This document shows, one piece after another, positions 36,556 through 47,886 of a stretch of DNA of 64,000 bases. The translations under genes were made by a program, and so were the position numbers. Within the stretch, counting starts at the first letter, position 1. Each line of letters starts with the position of its first letter. The stretch comes from Nageia nagi (taxonomy: Eukaryota > Pinophyta), in NCBI GenBank assembly GCA_050084985.1, contig JBITNC010000001.1:139314001-139378000 (forward strand). The letters run 5' to 3'. The notes below the pieces were generated by a model, which was not told where the DNA came from, searched no databases, and saw only the letters and a program-made list of their open reading frames with translations.

Positions 36556-37200
36556 AAAAATTAGAAGTAGTTATCTTCTCCAATATTTGGCATGAGCAGC
36601 TTATTGCTTCTCTAGCCTTCCTATGGATGAAAACCCATAGTATGGAGACTTATTGGGGATAAAAAACCTTAAGGAGTGGGAACCATGGATAAAAGCCTTT
36701 GAGTTATTATTATGGATCCATCCTAAGTGCACTTGGTATATTAGTATTATGAATTTAAGCTTAAAAGATTATGCAGCTAGCTAGGAAAGGAGTTCGTACA
36801 ATCTTGGAGGAGTTATCGTAGGGTTTTGAGCATTGGTGCAATAAATTATGGGGTTTTCAACTTTGACATAGTGAGCCACAAGAATTGGTGTATATTTTAT
36901 CTTATGATCTAGACATTGATCCTTTTGTTCCACACTTCTTTATTTTATGATAAATATGCTCATTAATGATATGAACTTGTTCTTTTTATAAATGGATATG
37001 TTTGGTGTTAAATTCTAAATTTTTTTGGATCTTATGCATATGATTTTCATTTTTTTAGTTCTAAAATATTATATAATGAATGGTGCATGAACACATTTTC
37101 TTAAAGTTAAGTAATACACCAAGGGCATAATTGGTAAATTTGTAATTCAAGGAATAATTTGTATTTTTCTTGTTTTGGATATTTCAATGATATTAGAGCC
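36556..37200 (+). repeat. RE3 5' LTR, second part, and primer-binding site
   Basis: 36556-37186 matches about 41048-41665 of the 3' LTR (for example CCTATGGATGAAAACCCATAG and TCTAAAATATTATATAATGA). It ends GATATTTCA. ATGATATTAGAGCC at 37187-37200 is a lightly mutated initiator-Met site (10 of 12). Confidence 0.85.
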
Positions 37201-37314
37201 AAGATCTTACCAACCATGGTAAGAGTTTAACATAACAAACCTATAATTATTATCTTAGGGTAATAAATCTCATTTAAATATCATCATATAATAAGGGTAG
37301 ACCCACAAATAAAT

Positions 37315-38393
37315 GGAGGAAGGAGGTAATGGTTCCCAGATCCACTGTGCAAGGGAGAAAAGAAGAGTCAAGGAGTTTGATAAAATAATTAAGATCATTT
37401 GATGTTATCAAGACTATATGAAGGATCTTACAAAGCATATAATCTAATTACAAACATCCTTCCTTAGTCAAGAAGTCCATGGAGAGAATGTAACTAAGAT
37501 TCCTACACCTGATTGGGGAAGTAATGATGGAGTTTTTTGTAGTAGAGTTTTAAAAAACTATTTTTATGGTGATCAATATTTTAAAGAATATGCTTACTTC
37601 CCTTTTCTTGGAGCATTTTCTTTATCCCTTAATATGATTAGTGAAATCATTTGCATCACATTCATTATAGGAAGCTATTAGGAGAGAATTGTTATTGGAG
37701 CCCTCTACACTTAGATCCACTTCAACACCTAGATCTAGATAGATATCACATAGATCCAAGTAGGGAGCATATTACAAGCATATTAAAAGGGTATTAAATC
37801 ATCATGGTAGGACTACATACCATCCTTAGAGGCCTATTGCACTCATACCGCCTACTAGGAGACTTGATGAGGGTACATGCAATGAGTTAAGGAGGAAGAA
37901 GCTATATTTTTCATGTAAGAAACCTTGGGAGAAAGGTCATAATTGCTTAGGAAAAGGTAAGATCCATTACATTGAAATCATTTATGATGAGGATTTTGAT
38001 TATGGGTTAGATTCTTTAGAGGATTATGAGGTTGAGTAACTATCCCATGAGCATGTGATTGATCATTGAAGAAGCTAGCACATTGGAAAATTTGAGTAGT
38101 TCACTCTAATTTCTCACCATAAAGGTACTGACAAAGGTGGAATGAGAAAATATTTTGTTATTTATTGATGGTGGGTTGACTTATAATTTTATTTATGAGA
38201 GCTTTATGGCCAAGAAAAGGATCAAGGATGATCCATTTACAAGTTTTAATATGGAAACTAATAAAGGAGATATTTCAACTTGCACAAAATTGGTGAAATA
38301 ATTCAAGGTCAGATTAGATAATTGTGATGTAATTAATGAATTCTATGTCTTTCTCATGGGAGGGATACCTCATGTTGTCTTTTTACCATAATG
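37315..38393 (+). pseudogene. RE3 gag and protease remnant
   Basis: Gag is heavily broken. Its C-terminal knuckle is visible near 37905-37955 as YFSCKKPWEKGHNC (C-x2-C-x3-W-x3-H-x-C type with the first Cys lost), followed by GKGKIHYIEI, as in plant chromovirus gag. The protease active site appears near 38163 as LFIDGGLTYNFIYE, then a decayed flap region ending GGIPHVVFL at about 38385. The sequence then jumps into the late RT, so a deletion of several hundred bases lies at about 38390. Confidence 0.68.
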
Positions 38394-39296
38394 GTTTTAC
38401 CTAATGCATCCTTCACTTTCCAAATGACCATGAATTAGATTTTTTGTGAGCATTTGAGAGCTTTTATATTAGTGTTCTTTGATGACATTCTAGTGTATAG
38501 TAGTACATGGGAGGAGCATCTTGGATATTTGGATGTTGTTTTAGGGATACAATTTTATGCCAAAAAATCTAAATATGATTTTGGGCTAACCAATATTTTG
38601 TACTTGTGGCACATAATCAACCATGAGGGAGTGCACGTGGATCCACAATAGATAGCCATCATTCAATAATGGTCCATTCCTACCACTTTGCTCTTAAGAG
38701 GATTTGTGAGACTTTGCAATAAGTATAGAAGGTTCATTAAGGGATTTTCTAAATTAGCAGCCCCATTGATGGATTTGACAAAGGAGGAAGAATTCATGTG
38801 GAGTGAGGAGATACAAATGACATTTGTGAAACTCAAGCAAGTAATGTCTTATTTTCCTTTGCTTGCAATTCTTAATTTTTTTTTTCCTTTTACCATTGAG
38901 TGTTATATATCTAGAATTAGAATAGGGATTGTTCTCATGTAAAAAGGGTGGCCAATTGCATTTGAGAGTAGAAAACTCAACATTATTGAAAGGACTTTGA
39001 AAATATATAACAAGGATATGCTTTCCATCATGCATGCTTTGTTAATGTTCAGATAATACCTTATTTATGGTAGATTTATAGTGAATATGGATCATAATAG
39101 TTTGAGGCATTTAATGGGGCAATGTAATCTTAATGATAGACAACAAAAATGGGTGAGTATGTTGCAAACCTATGACTTTGACATTAAATATATGAAGGGA
39201 AAGAAGAATAATGTTGTTGATGCATTATCAAGGACTCATTCATTTCATTCTTTTTTAATTATAACAATCGATTGGAAGGAAAAAAATAATGTTTGA
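38394..39296 (+). pseudogene. RE3 RT (C-terminal part) and RNase H
   Basis: Starts with VLPNASFTFQMTMN (end of the RT palm entry), then FFDDILVYSSTWEEHL with the catalytic DD intact (about 38466), the thumb CNKYRRFIKGFSKLAAPLMDL, RNase H WSEEIQMTFVKLKQVM, and the tail DHNSLRHLMGQ with KGKKNNVVDALSR (39081-39296). Stops occur at 38441, 38652 and about 38941. The fingers and first catalytic Asp are missing. Confidence 0.82.
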
Positions 39297-40695
39297 ATAC
39301 ATGATAAATGATTTTACATAAAATATTATGAATGGAATGATTTTTTATGAAACTTTCAAAGTTAGATATCGGTTGATTTTGTGCAAGTCATGATTTCTAG
39401 TGTCAAAATCAAAGATGAAAGAAAGGTTGATTTCAATTATGCATGAAATACCTTTGGTGGGGCATTTAATATTTTAAAATATATATATATGTTTGAGGGA
39501 GAGGTTCACATGGAAGGGACTCAAGGACGATGTGATGAGGCATGTAAGGGAGTGTTATATATAATAAGAAAATAAACCAAAAAATACTCTTCCTATCAGG
39601 TTGCTTCAACCATTGCCTATTCCAAATCAAAATTGGGAGATCATCTGTATGGAATTCATCATTGGTTTGCCCAATGTACAAGGTAAAAATTGTATTTATG
39701 TTGTGGTTGATAGACTAACAAAATATGATCATTTACTTGCTATCTCATCCATATATACAACCATGCAAGTGGTTGATTTATTTTTCAATGAGGTTTTTAG
39801 GCTCTATGGATTGCCTAAAAATATTATGAGTTACACAAGTAGTAAATTCATGAGATTATTTTGGAAATAATTGTTCAAACTCAATGACATTCAATTGAAT
39901 CCTAGCACTAGTTATCACCCTTAAATGGATGGCCAAATGGAAGTTGTGAACAAATGGTTGGAGAGGTATTTGAGAAACTATGTTTTTGGGCAATAAAGCA
40001 CATCAAAAAAGTGGTTGTATTTAAAAGATTTTTTCTATAAGTCTTCATACTACTATAAAAATATTCCTTTTCATGGCTTTGTATGGATATTAGGCTCTCA
40101 ACATTGTTGACATGTTTGATGATAGTAGGATCACAAAGGCTCATGAGTTTTTACAAGAATAACAAGACATACTGAGAGCATTGAAAGATAACATACAATA
40201 GACCCAGAAATAACAAAAGAAATATATGGATAAGGAAAGGATTGAGAGACATTTTAAGGAAGGTGAAATGGTCTATTTTCACCTTTAGCCTTATAAAAAA
40301 TCTACCTTGAAGAAAAGTGGAGCATAAAAGTTAAAAGTCAAGTTATATGGCTCCTACAAGGTGTTACATAGGGTTGGAGAGGTTGCATATGAGTTGGAAC
40401 TTCCTTATAGTGATAAATTTATAACATATTCCATGTTTCTTTGTTTAGGAAGACCATGGGATAACATGTTGAACTTTCTCTTGATTTTCCTCCACTTGAT
40501 GATAAAGGCAAGTTGATTTTAGAACCAGATATCATCCTAGAAACTAGGGAGAAGAGGCTATAGAATAATGTTATTTAGGAGTACTTGGTGAAATGTATAT
40601 GCTTATGACTTAATGATGCTACATGGTAAGTATTTGAAATCTTTTCTCATCCAACCTTGAATTTCTTGGGGACAAGAAATTTAGGGGGGCAATAT
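39297..40695 (+). pseudogene. RE3 integrase with GPY/F domain and chromodomain remnant, then polypurine tract
   Basis: HHCC finger near 39436 (MHEIPLVGHL, then RERFTWKGLKDDVMRHVREC). The core at 39601-39870 reads WEIICMEFIIGLPNVQGKN and VVVDRLTKYDHLLA. The GPY/F module is at about 40253-40410 (VYFHL-stop-PYKKSTLKKSG, LYGSYKVLHRVGEVAYELELP). The chromodomain remnant is at about 40490-40625 (KLILEPDIILETREKRL, EYLVKC, NDATW). AAATTTAGGGGGGCAA (40678-40693) is the polypurine tract. Chromodomains target insertion to heterochromatin in this lineage. Confidence 0.83.
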
Positions 40696-41665
40696 TGTAA
40701 TTTACCAAAATTTGACATCCCACTCATCTATGATTTTCATACTTCCATTTTTTCTTCTAAAGTGGGATGCTCCTCTTTAAATGGGAGATAATGATATTTT
40801 TGATCTCTAGACATAATTTCACATATTTGGGTGCATTTACAATGTCCTTATGGGTGGGCCATCTGATATAAGATGAAAAATGATACAATTGAGAATCTTG
40901 GTGAGATGTCTCTCTCTTAAGGATGTTATAGGAGTATTTTATTTTATTAGAACCTTTTGGATTGGGTTTTCTAACCATTTCATGATGATATTTGTAATTT
41001 CAAGTTCACTTATAAAAAATAAAAGCATATCATTGTGAAGGATCAAAATCAACTATCTTCTCCTATCTTTATAGTGAGTGACTTGTTTCTTCTCTAGACT
41101 TCCTATGGATGAAAACCCATAGTAGGGAGACTTCTTGGAGATGAAAACCCTCAAGAAGTGGGAACCAAGGATGAAAACCCTTGGGTTCTTATTGCATATC
41201 CATCCTAACTTCACTTAGTATTTCAATATTGTGAATCTATGCTTCAAATATTATGCAACTAGTTGGGAGAGAAGCTTGTACAACCTTAGAGGAGGAGTTG
41301 TGGGGTTTTGAGTATTAGCATAATGAGTTATGGGGTTTTTAACCTTGGAATAGTGCGCCATATGAATTTGAGAATTGGTGCAAATTTATTCTTATGAGCC
41401 AAACATCAATCCTCTTGTGCCATACTTTGTGATTTTATGATAAATCTGCTCATTAATGATCCAAACTTATTCCTTCTATACATGAAGATGTTTGGAGTTC
41501 AATTTTTTTTTATTTGGCTCTTATGCATGTGATTTTTAATTTATTTTTAGTTCTAAAATATTATATAATGAATGGTGCATGAACAAGTTTTCTTAAAGTT
41601 TTAAGTAATATCCTAAGGGCATATTTGGTAAATCAATTCATATTTTTCTAGTTTGGGATATTTCA
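40696..41665 (+). repeat. RE3 3' LTR
   Basis: TGTAATTTACCAAAATTTGA ... GGATATTTCA, 970 bp, uninterrupted. It serves as the reference for both halves of the split 5' LTR. Confidence 0.87.
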
Positions 41666-42060
41666 AAAAAGGAGATTAAGTACCTTTCTCTAAAAAAAAA
41701 AGGTTTAATAATTAATCAAAATAACAATAAATAGTTTTAAACACTCAATAATAGTTTTATATTATCAACCTCACATTTACTTATCTCCAACATGCAAACA
41801 AACATCCAAACAATTATGTTAATGTGACCGAAATGCATTTACACATCCAACCATGTATTTTAAAGTCCATAAATAAATTTAGATGATCCAACATGCAAAT
41901 TAACATTCCAAAAATGATTTAAATGATCAAGCATGCATTTAAATGCCCCCTCATTGAGTATATATATATATATATATATATATATAAGTTACTAAAATTT
42001 TATTTATTCATTAGATGAGTTGCAAGTTTTCACAAAAAATCTAGAGCCATGAAAAAAAGG
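41666..42060. other. Spacer between RE3 and RE8
   Basis: No gene. It contains loose repeats of CCAACATGCAAATTAACATTCC (41790-41950) and an (AT)n run at 41958-41987. Confidence 0.6.
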
Positions 42061-43236
42061 TGTAAGCACCCAAAATACAACTTGAGTGCAATATCAACAA
42101 ATTCAATTACAATCAACATGATGCTGGGCTTAGGGAATAAACAATAATCATACAAACCCTCAAGATTGAAATGTTAGGGTTAGTGCATCCATATGAAGTA
42201 TTAATAAAGCAAATATGCCAACATCTAAGTTAGGGTTTCAGTATCAAGCATTCACCACTTGAAATACCAACGTCTATCCAATACATTCATATACAAGCAA
42301 TAGTAATCCAATGATGCACAAGACAAGTATATATAATAAAAATCCAATTCCTAATGGTGATATATATGATATGAAATGCTCAGTAATACAATACTGGGCC
42401 CAAGAGGTTGACATTGGCCTCCAAGGAGCCAACTAGGGCATAATACAAATATCCTCTTTACTAGAATGATACCAAAACCATATTATAGTATGCTCCCTTA
42501 GAATCTAAATCCTCTCCATCGAAGGATCCCTCCTCAAACCTTGGCTAACCGCTAAAGGTAGAAGTAATACCTTGGAATGCCACCAGGTGGGCAAGGGCCT
42601 ATGCTAATACCATAGATAATTAGGATCCCTTAGCCTGAATGCCCTCCTAGATGTTCTACCTAGGGAGATTGCTTAGAATTGCTAAGAATTGTTATCCTCT
42701 AAATGATATGAAGAGTAATAATAATCAATCATATCTAGTAATGAGGCTCCAAGGGTTAATATAGCCCTTATAGATTTGGATTACACCTCAATGTCATCAC
42801 CTAATCCACTCATGCCCCAACCATGGCACCTAGAAGTCAATCCAGTCCCAACATGGGTATCTAGGCCTCCCTAATGCTCCACATGGACCTAGGAATGCAT
42901 GCATGGGCCTAAGAGGTATGCATGGGCACTTAGTGGGTAATGTGGGGACCTAGAAGTCTTCCTAATGCTGGTATAGTTGTACAAATGCTCCTAATCTAAA
43001 TGTTGAGGCCATCAATGGCTCATCCATCCACTAGATGCTAAATATACCTTGAGATTCACATAATCATGTATTGATATCTCTAAGTATAATAAGAACACCT
43101 TTGGGACTCATAATGGGTTCCATTTACCCATTAAGTCTCCTATCCAAACATGAAAGTATAATACATTAATAAAATATATTACAAGAGGAACCTATCGGAT
43201 CCCATAATTAATTACAACTAGATAAGGTTTACATCA
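42061..43236 (-). repeat. RE8 left (3') LTR
   Basis: Aligned over its length with 46646-47886 (for example CATCCATATGAAGTATTAA, ATGATATGAAGAGTAATAAT). The right copy has extra sequence near 47700-47745. Confidence 0.88.
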
Positions 43237-43249
43237 TAAATCCTCTCCT

Positions 43250-44560
43250 CTTGAGATTGCTTGCCCTTAAGCAAATCAATGCTAGATGTGCATGTATTTT
43301 GACTCCTTCCCATGTGGATTCCTCATCTAGAAAGTCTCTCCATTTAATCAAATACTCCTCAATTTGTCTGGATCTCAAATTTTTGACTTTAGTCTCAAGC
43401 ACTCTCTCTAGAACTAAAATTAGTCATCCCTCATCATCAAGTGAAGGTATAATGGTGGATGAGACATCTTGCTACCCCATAGCCTTCTTTAAGAGTGAGA
43501 TGTGGAAGGTGTTGTGGATCTTGCTCTCTTATGGTAGCTCCAGCTCATAAGTAACCTCTCCTACCCTACATAAGACCTTGTATGGATAGAAGAATCTAGG
43601 TTGCAGCTTCTCCACCTTCCTTTTTTTGAGGAATGATCACCAAAATGGTTGCAATTATGGATACACCATGTATCCCACCTTGAAAATCCTATCTATCTAG
43701 TTTTGATAATAGTACTTCATTTTTCTATTATGAGCCGTCTACAAGTTCTCCTTCAATGCTCTCATGATGTCTTAATACTCCTCCAAAAAATTGTTAGCCT
43801 TAGGAGCCCTACTTTCATCAAAAATTAAGTTTGTAAAGTTAGGAGGATCATAACCATACAAAGCCCTAAAAGGAGACATTTTGATGGACATATGATAAGT
43901 GGATTTATAACAATACTCCATAACATGGAGCCACTTGACCCACGAATGTTGTTTTCCTATCATATAATGTGTCAAATATCCCTCTACCTACTTGTTGACA
44001 ATTTTTGTCTATCCATCTATCTAGGCCTGGTAACTAGTGCTAGGGGTGAGGTCGGTCCCACTCAACCTGAATAATTCCTACCAAAGCAAACTTATGAACT
44101 TCTTGTCCTAGTCACTCATAATCCTCCTAGGAAATTCATGCAACTTGAAGACCTCCCTAAAGAAAAAATCAGCCAGCTATGTAGTAGTGTAAGTAATAAT
44201 GATGGAAAAGAAATGGGCAAATTTGGTAAGTATATCCACTACCACAAATATGTTGTTCTAACCTTGGGCCTTTGGGAGGCTGATGATGAAATCCATTAAG
44301 ATGTCTTCCCACTTCTAATAAGGGATAGGAAATAGTTGGAGAAACCCTATCAATTTCACATGCTCCTCCTTATTCTTCTTACACTATGAACATTCCTATA
44401 CATGCTTCAAGACATCCCGCTTCAACCGCTTCTAAGTGAATCTCTCCCTCAAAGCTTGGTAGGTCTTCATGATGCTTAGATATCCTACAAGAGGGGTATT
44501 ATGTAATTCATGAAGTGCCTTCTTCCTAACCTCTAATATTAGGTTTAGGAAGATCCTGTT
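43250..44560 (-). pseudogene. RE8 integrase and chromodomain
   Basis: Minus strand: zinc-finger part HELHNTPLVGYLSIMKTYQAL, RERFTWKRLKRDVLKHVQEC with CKKNK (about 44520-44380). The core reads WEDILMDFIISLPKAQG, FVVVDILTKFAHF (about 44320-44190). The 67-codon frame 43975-43772 has WVKWLHVMEYCYKSTYHMS and SPFRALYGYDPPNF. The chromodomain remnant near the end (about 43420-43290) reads LRLKSKI-stop-DPDKLRSI, an eroded form of the LETRxxxLR...YLIKW pattern. There are many stops throughout. Confidence 0.83.
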
Positions 44561-44689
44561 CCTCTTCATAATCATCCCATCCTTGAACACATATCTCTTA
44601 TTCTTCACTACCCCACTAAGGATACCAGAAGCAAACTCATCCTAGGTGTACTCATCCATAATAGTCTTCTTCCAATCAACCATGATAGA

Positions 44690-46080
44690 GGAGAGAGAGT
44701 AGAAGGATGGGTTTTTGGAAAATGCATGTGTTCTTATTACCTTTGATGTACTTGATCCCAAAATTAAAGGATTATAGCTTTCTCACCCACCTTTGTTATT
44801 TCTCACTCAGATCTATCTAGCTAAGGAAGTACTTCAAGATGTTGTGGTCACTTTGGATGATGAATGGATCATAAACCAAGTATTGTTTAAACCTCTCAAT
44901 GCATGCATGATGGTCAACATCTCCTTAATATGCACATTTAAATTCTACTTTACGCTAGATAAATTTCAACTCTTAAATGTAATCAGCTTCCCCTTTTTCA
45001 TAAGTACGACTCCAACACCTAATTTGAAGGCATCACACTCCATTATGAAAGGGACTAAAAAATTAGGTATAGCTAGATAATATTAGCAAGTGTACATGAC
45101 TCTCTTGAGTTTCTCAAAGTCTTCTTGGGCCCCATCACTCCAAATGAAAGCATCCTTCTTGGTTAGTTGCATAAGGGGGGTAGCTAGGTGAGAGAAGCCA
45201 CCTATGAATATTCGATAATAGTTACAAACCCCATAGGTACTGGCCATTCCTAGATGGATATGATCTTTTGCTTGTCCACCTTGATTCCCTCATGGTTGAT
45301 TATATGCCCTAGATACAATATCTATGTTATGCCTAACTCACACTTGGATTTCTTGGCGTAAAACTTTGGTTCCTATCATATCCCCAAAATGTGGTCTAGG
45401 TGGAAAAGATGCTCTTTCCATGTTTTGTTGTAGACCAAGATGTCAATAAAGAATACCAATACATATCTACATAACTACTCTTTGAAAACCTAATTCATTA
45501 TCAAATGGAAAGTGGTTGGTGCATTAGTCAATCTGAATGGCATCATTAAGAATTCAAAATGAACATAATGGCACCTAAAATCTATCTTATGGGCTTCCTC
45601 CTCCTTCATCCTAATATAGTATTATTTGGTCTCATGCAACTCATCAATGAGATCATCCATCCTAGGGATAGGATACCTATCTTTTATGGTCTTCTCATTG
45701 GGAAAATGATAGTTAATGCACATCCTCATAGTTCCATTCTTCTTCTTAACCAATACCATTGATGAATGAAAGGGACTAGAACTAGGCCAAATGAAACCCA
45801 TGTATAGAAGCTCATTGATTATCTTTTCTATTTCATCCTTATACACCTTTAGATGCCTATAAGGGGTGATCATAATCAACTTGGCTCCTAACTCTAACTC
45901 TATAATGTGCTCAAATGCTTTGGATGTATGGTGGTAAACCCTTAGGCATGTTACCAAAAATGTTTGGATATTGAACCAAAATATCCTAGATCTTGAGTGA
46001 ATGCTCCTTGGCCTCTCCAATGTGCAATGTGGGGCCTCCCTTGGTCATAGTGAAGATGCAGCCTCATTTGATCTCCCCCT
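44690..46080 (-). pseudogene. RE8 reverse transcriptase and RNase H
   Basis: Minus strand: an open frame 46020-45622 carries HIIELELGAKLIMITPYR, FIWPSSSPFHSSMVLVKKK, MRMCINYHFPNEKTI and RYPIPRMDDLIDEL. The Asp of the R-C-x-D-Y box is Asn (INY). Further on the catalytic box reads FFIDILVYN (about 45445), where FFDDILVYS is expected, so one catalytic Asp is lost. RNase H follows as PLMQLTKKDAFIWSDGAQEDFEKLKR (split here only for reading) and ECDAFKLGVGVVL. The enzyme is dead by at least two catalytic changes plus stops. Confidence 0.85.
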
Positions 46081-46645
46081 TTCAGATGATGGTGTTCATC
46101 CTTTTGGTCGATATCACCTAAGTGATGGCCTCTAATCTGCTACTAGTAGCACTTGATTAGAGTGTTAACTTCCTTTTTCTCTTCTTCTTTCAATCCAAAG
46201 GGTTATCCACCTCTCTAACTCCCCTATATAGCTCTAATCTAGACATTGGGATCTCAGCTTGCTCTACCCCTCCAACACTGGATTCCTACCATGCCATAAC
46301 TCCCTAACCTAAAAGATCTTGGTACAACTAGAAGATGATATCTCTCTCAAACTCTCTGGTGGTTCCTTGATAGATCTAGAGCAAGACTTTAATCTTTGGC
46401 AATGTCTTATGTGGATGTATAGATCTGGGCTTCCATGTTTATGCCTGCTTCTTGCTCATCTTCTCTACATGTCGCTCTCCCAAAAATCACACAAGCCTTT
46501 TTGTTTCTTCTGAAGGGACCTTACTATCCTCAAATCTCTGAAGAAGCTGGTGAAAAACTACTTGGCCATCTTCATACTTCCTCACTTTGGTTGTTGATCT
46601 AGCTTCCATTTCCTTAGGTGGTAAGATCTTAAGCTCTAATACCAC
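46081..46645 (-). other. RE8 stub between primer site and RT
   Basis: GCTCTAATACCA (46632-46643) differs from the canonical plus-strand primer-site image by one base. Minus-strand frames after it (EMEARSTTKVRKYEDGQVV) are not recognisable as gag or protease. Near 46100 the protease-RT linker begins. The deletion junction therefore lies somewhere in this stretch. Confidence 0.65.
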
Positions 46646-47886
46646 TATAAGCATCCAAAATATAACTCGAGTGCAATATCAACAAATTCAATTACAATCA
46701 CCCTGATGTTAGGCCTAAGCCATCAATAATAATCATACAAACCCTTAAGATTGTAATGTTAGGGTTAGGGCATCCATATGAAGTATTAACAAAGAAAGCA
46801 TACCAATGTCTAAGCTAGGGTTTTAGTATCAAGCATTCACCACTTCCAAATACCAACATTTGTCCAATACATTCATATACAAGCAATAGTAATCCAACGG
46901 TGCATAAGCATACACAATACATAATATGAGATATAATGCCTAAGGGCGATATATATGATATGAAATGCTTAGAAATACAATACCAAGCCAAAGAGGGTTG
47001 ATGTTGGTCTCCAAGGAGCCAACTAGGGCATAATACATATATCCTCTTTACTGTAATGATATTTGAACCATGAGACAATATGCTCACTCAGAATTTGAAT
47101 CCTCTCCATTGAAGGAGTCCTCTTTAAATGTTGGCTAATCACTAAAGGTAGAAGTAATACCTCAGAATGCCACCAGGTGGGCAAGGGTGTTGCACCAATG
47201 TCATAGAAAATCAAGATCCCTCATCTTGAATGCCCTCCTAAATGTTGCACCTAGGGAGATTGCTTAGCATCGCTAAGAATTGTTGTCCTCTAGATGATAT
47301 GAAGAGTAATAATAATCAAGCATATATAGTAATGAGGCTCCAAGGGTTAATATAGCCTTTACACATCTGGATTACACCTCAATGTCATTACCCAATCCCC
47401 TTATGCCCTAACGTTGGCACCTAAAAGTTAATCCAAGTCCAATGTGGGTATTTGGGCCTCCTTAATGCTCCATGTGGACCTAGGAATGCATACATGGGCC
47501 TAAGAGGCATGCATGGGCACTTAGGGGGGCAACGTGGGTCTCAAGGGCTAATGTGGGGATCTAGAAGCCTCCCTAAGGCTGGAAAAGGTGTACAAATACT
47601 CCCAATATCAACGTTGGGACCATCAAGGAATCATCTATCCACTAGATGTTAAATAGACCTTGGGATTCCCATAATCATGTATCGAGATCTCCAAGTATAA
47701 TAAGAACACCTAATCTAATCTTAGGTGGGAGACACCCCACATGGGGCTCATAGTGGGATCCATTGACCCATTAAGTCTCCTATCCTAAGTTACAAACATG
47801 AAAGTACAATACATTAATAAAATATATTACAAGAGGAACCTATTGTACCCCATAATTAATTACAACTAGATAAGGGGGACATCACA
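46646..47886 (-). repeat. RE8 right (5') LTR
   Basis: Partner of 42061-43236; the first TG is mutated to TA. Confidence 0.86.

Larger units (their letters stand above)
11350..41665 (+). mobile_element. RE3, chromovirus; outermost element of the nested tower
   Basis: The 3' LTR is whole (40696-41665, 970 bp). The 5' LTR is in two pieces, 11350-11680 (331 bp) and 36556-37186 (631 bp), which together restore about 962 bp and match the 3' LTR in order; RE4 lies between them. A primer site follows at 37187. The internal 3.5 kb reads gag, protease, RT/RNase H, integrase and chromodomain on the plus strand, with many stops and a deletion that removes most of the RT fingers and palm. The integrase tail and chromodomain place it among plant Ty3/gypsy chromoviruses. 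Confidence 0.82.
42061..47886 (-). mobile_element. RE8, gag-less chromovirus
   Basis: LTRs 42061-43236 (1176 bp) and 46646-47886 (1241 bp) start TGTAAGCACC / TATAAGCATCC and end ACATCA. Primer site GCTCTAATACCA (46632-46643) touches the right LTR. TCCTCTCCTCTT (43241-43252), a purine tract on the minus strand, touches the left LTR. The 3.4-kb interior reads RT, RNase H, integrase and chromodomain on the minus strand. Only about 0.55 kb lies between the primer site and RT, so gag and protease have been deleted. The flanks do not give a clean target duplication. Confidence 0.87.

Noticed and set aside
43251-43550. Plus-strand 99-codon frame
   Set aside because: Antisense to the RE8 chromodomain region.
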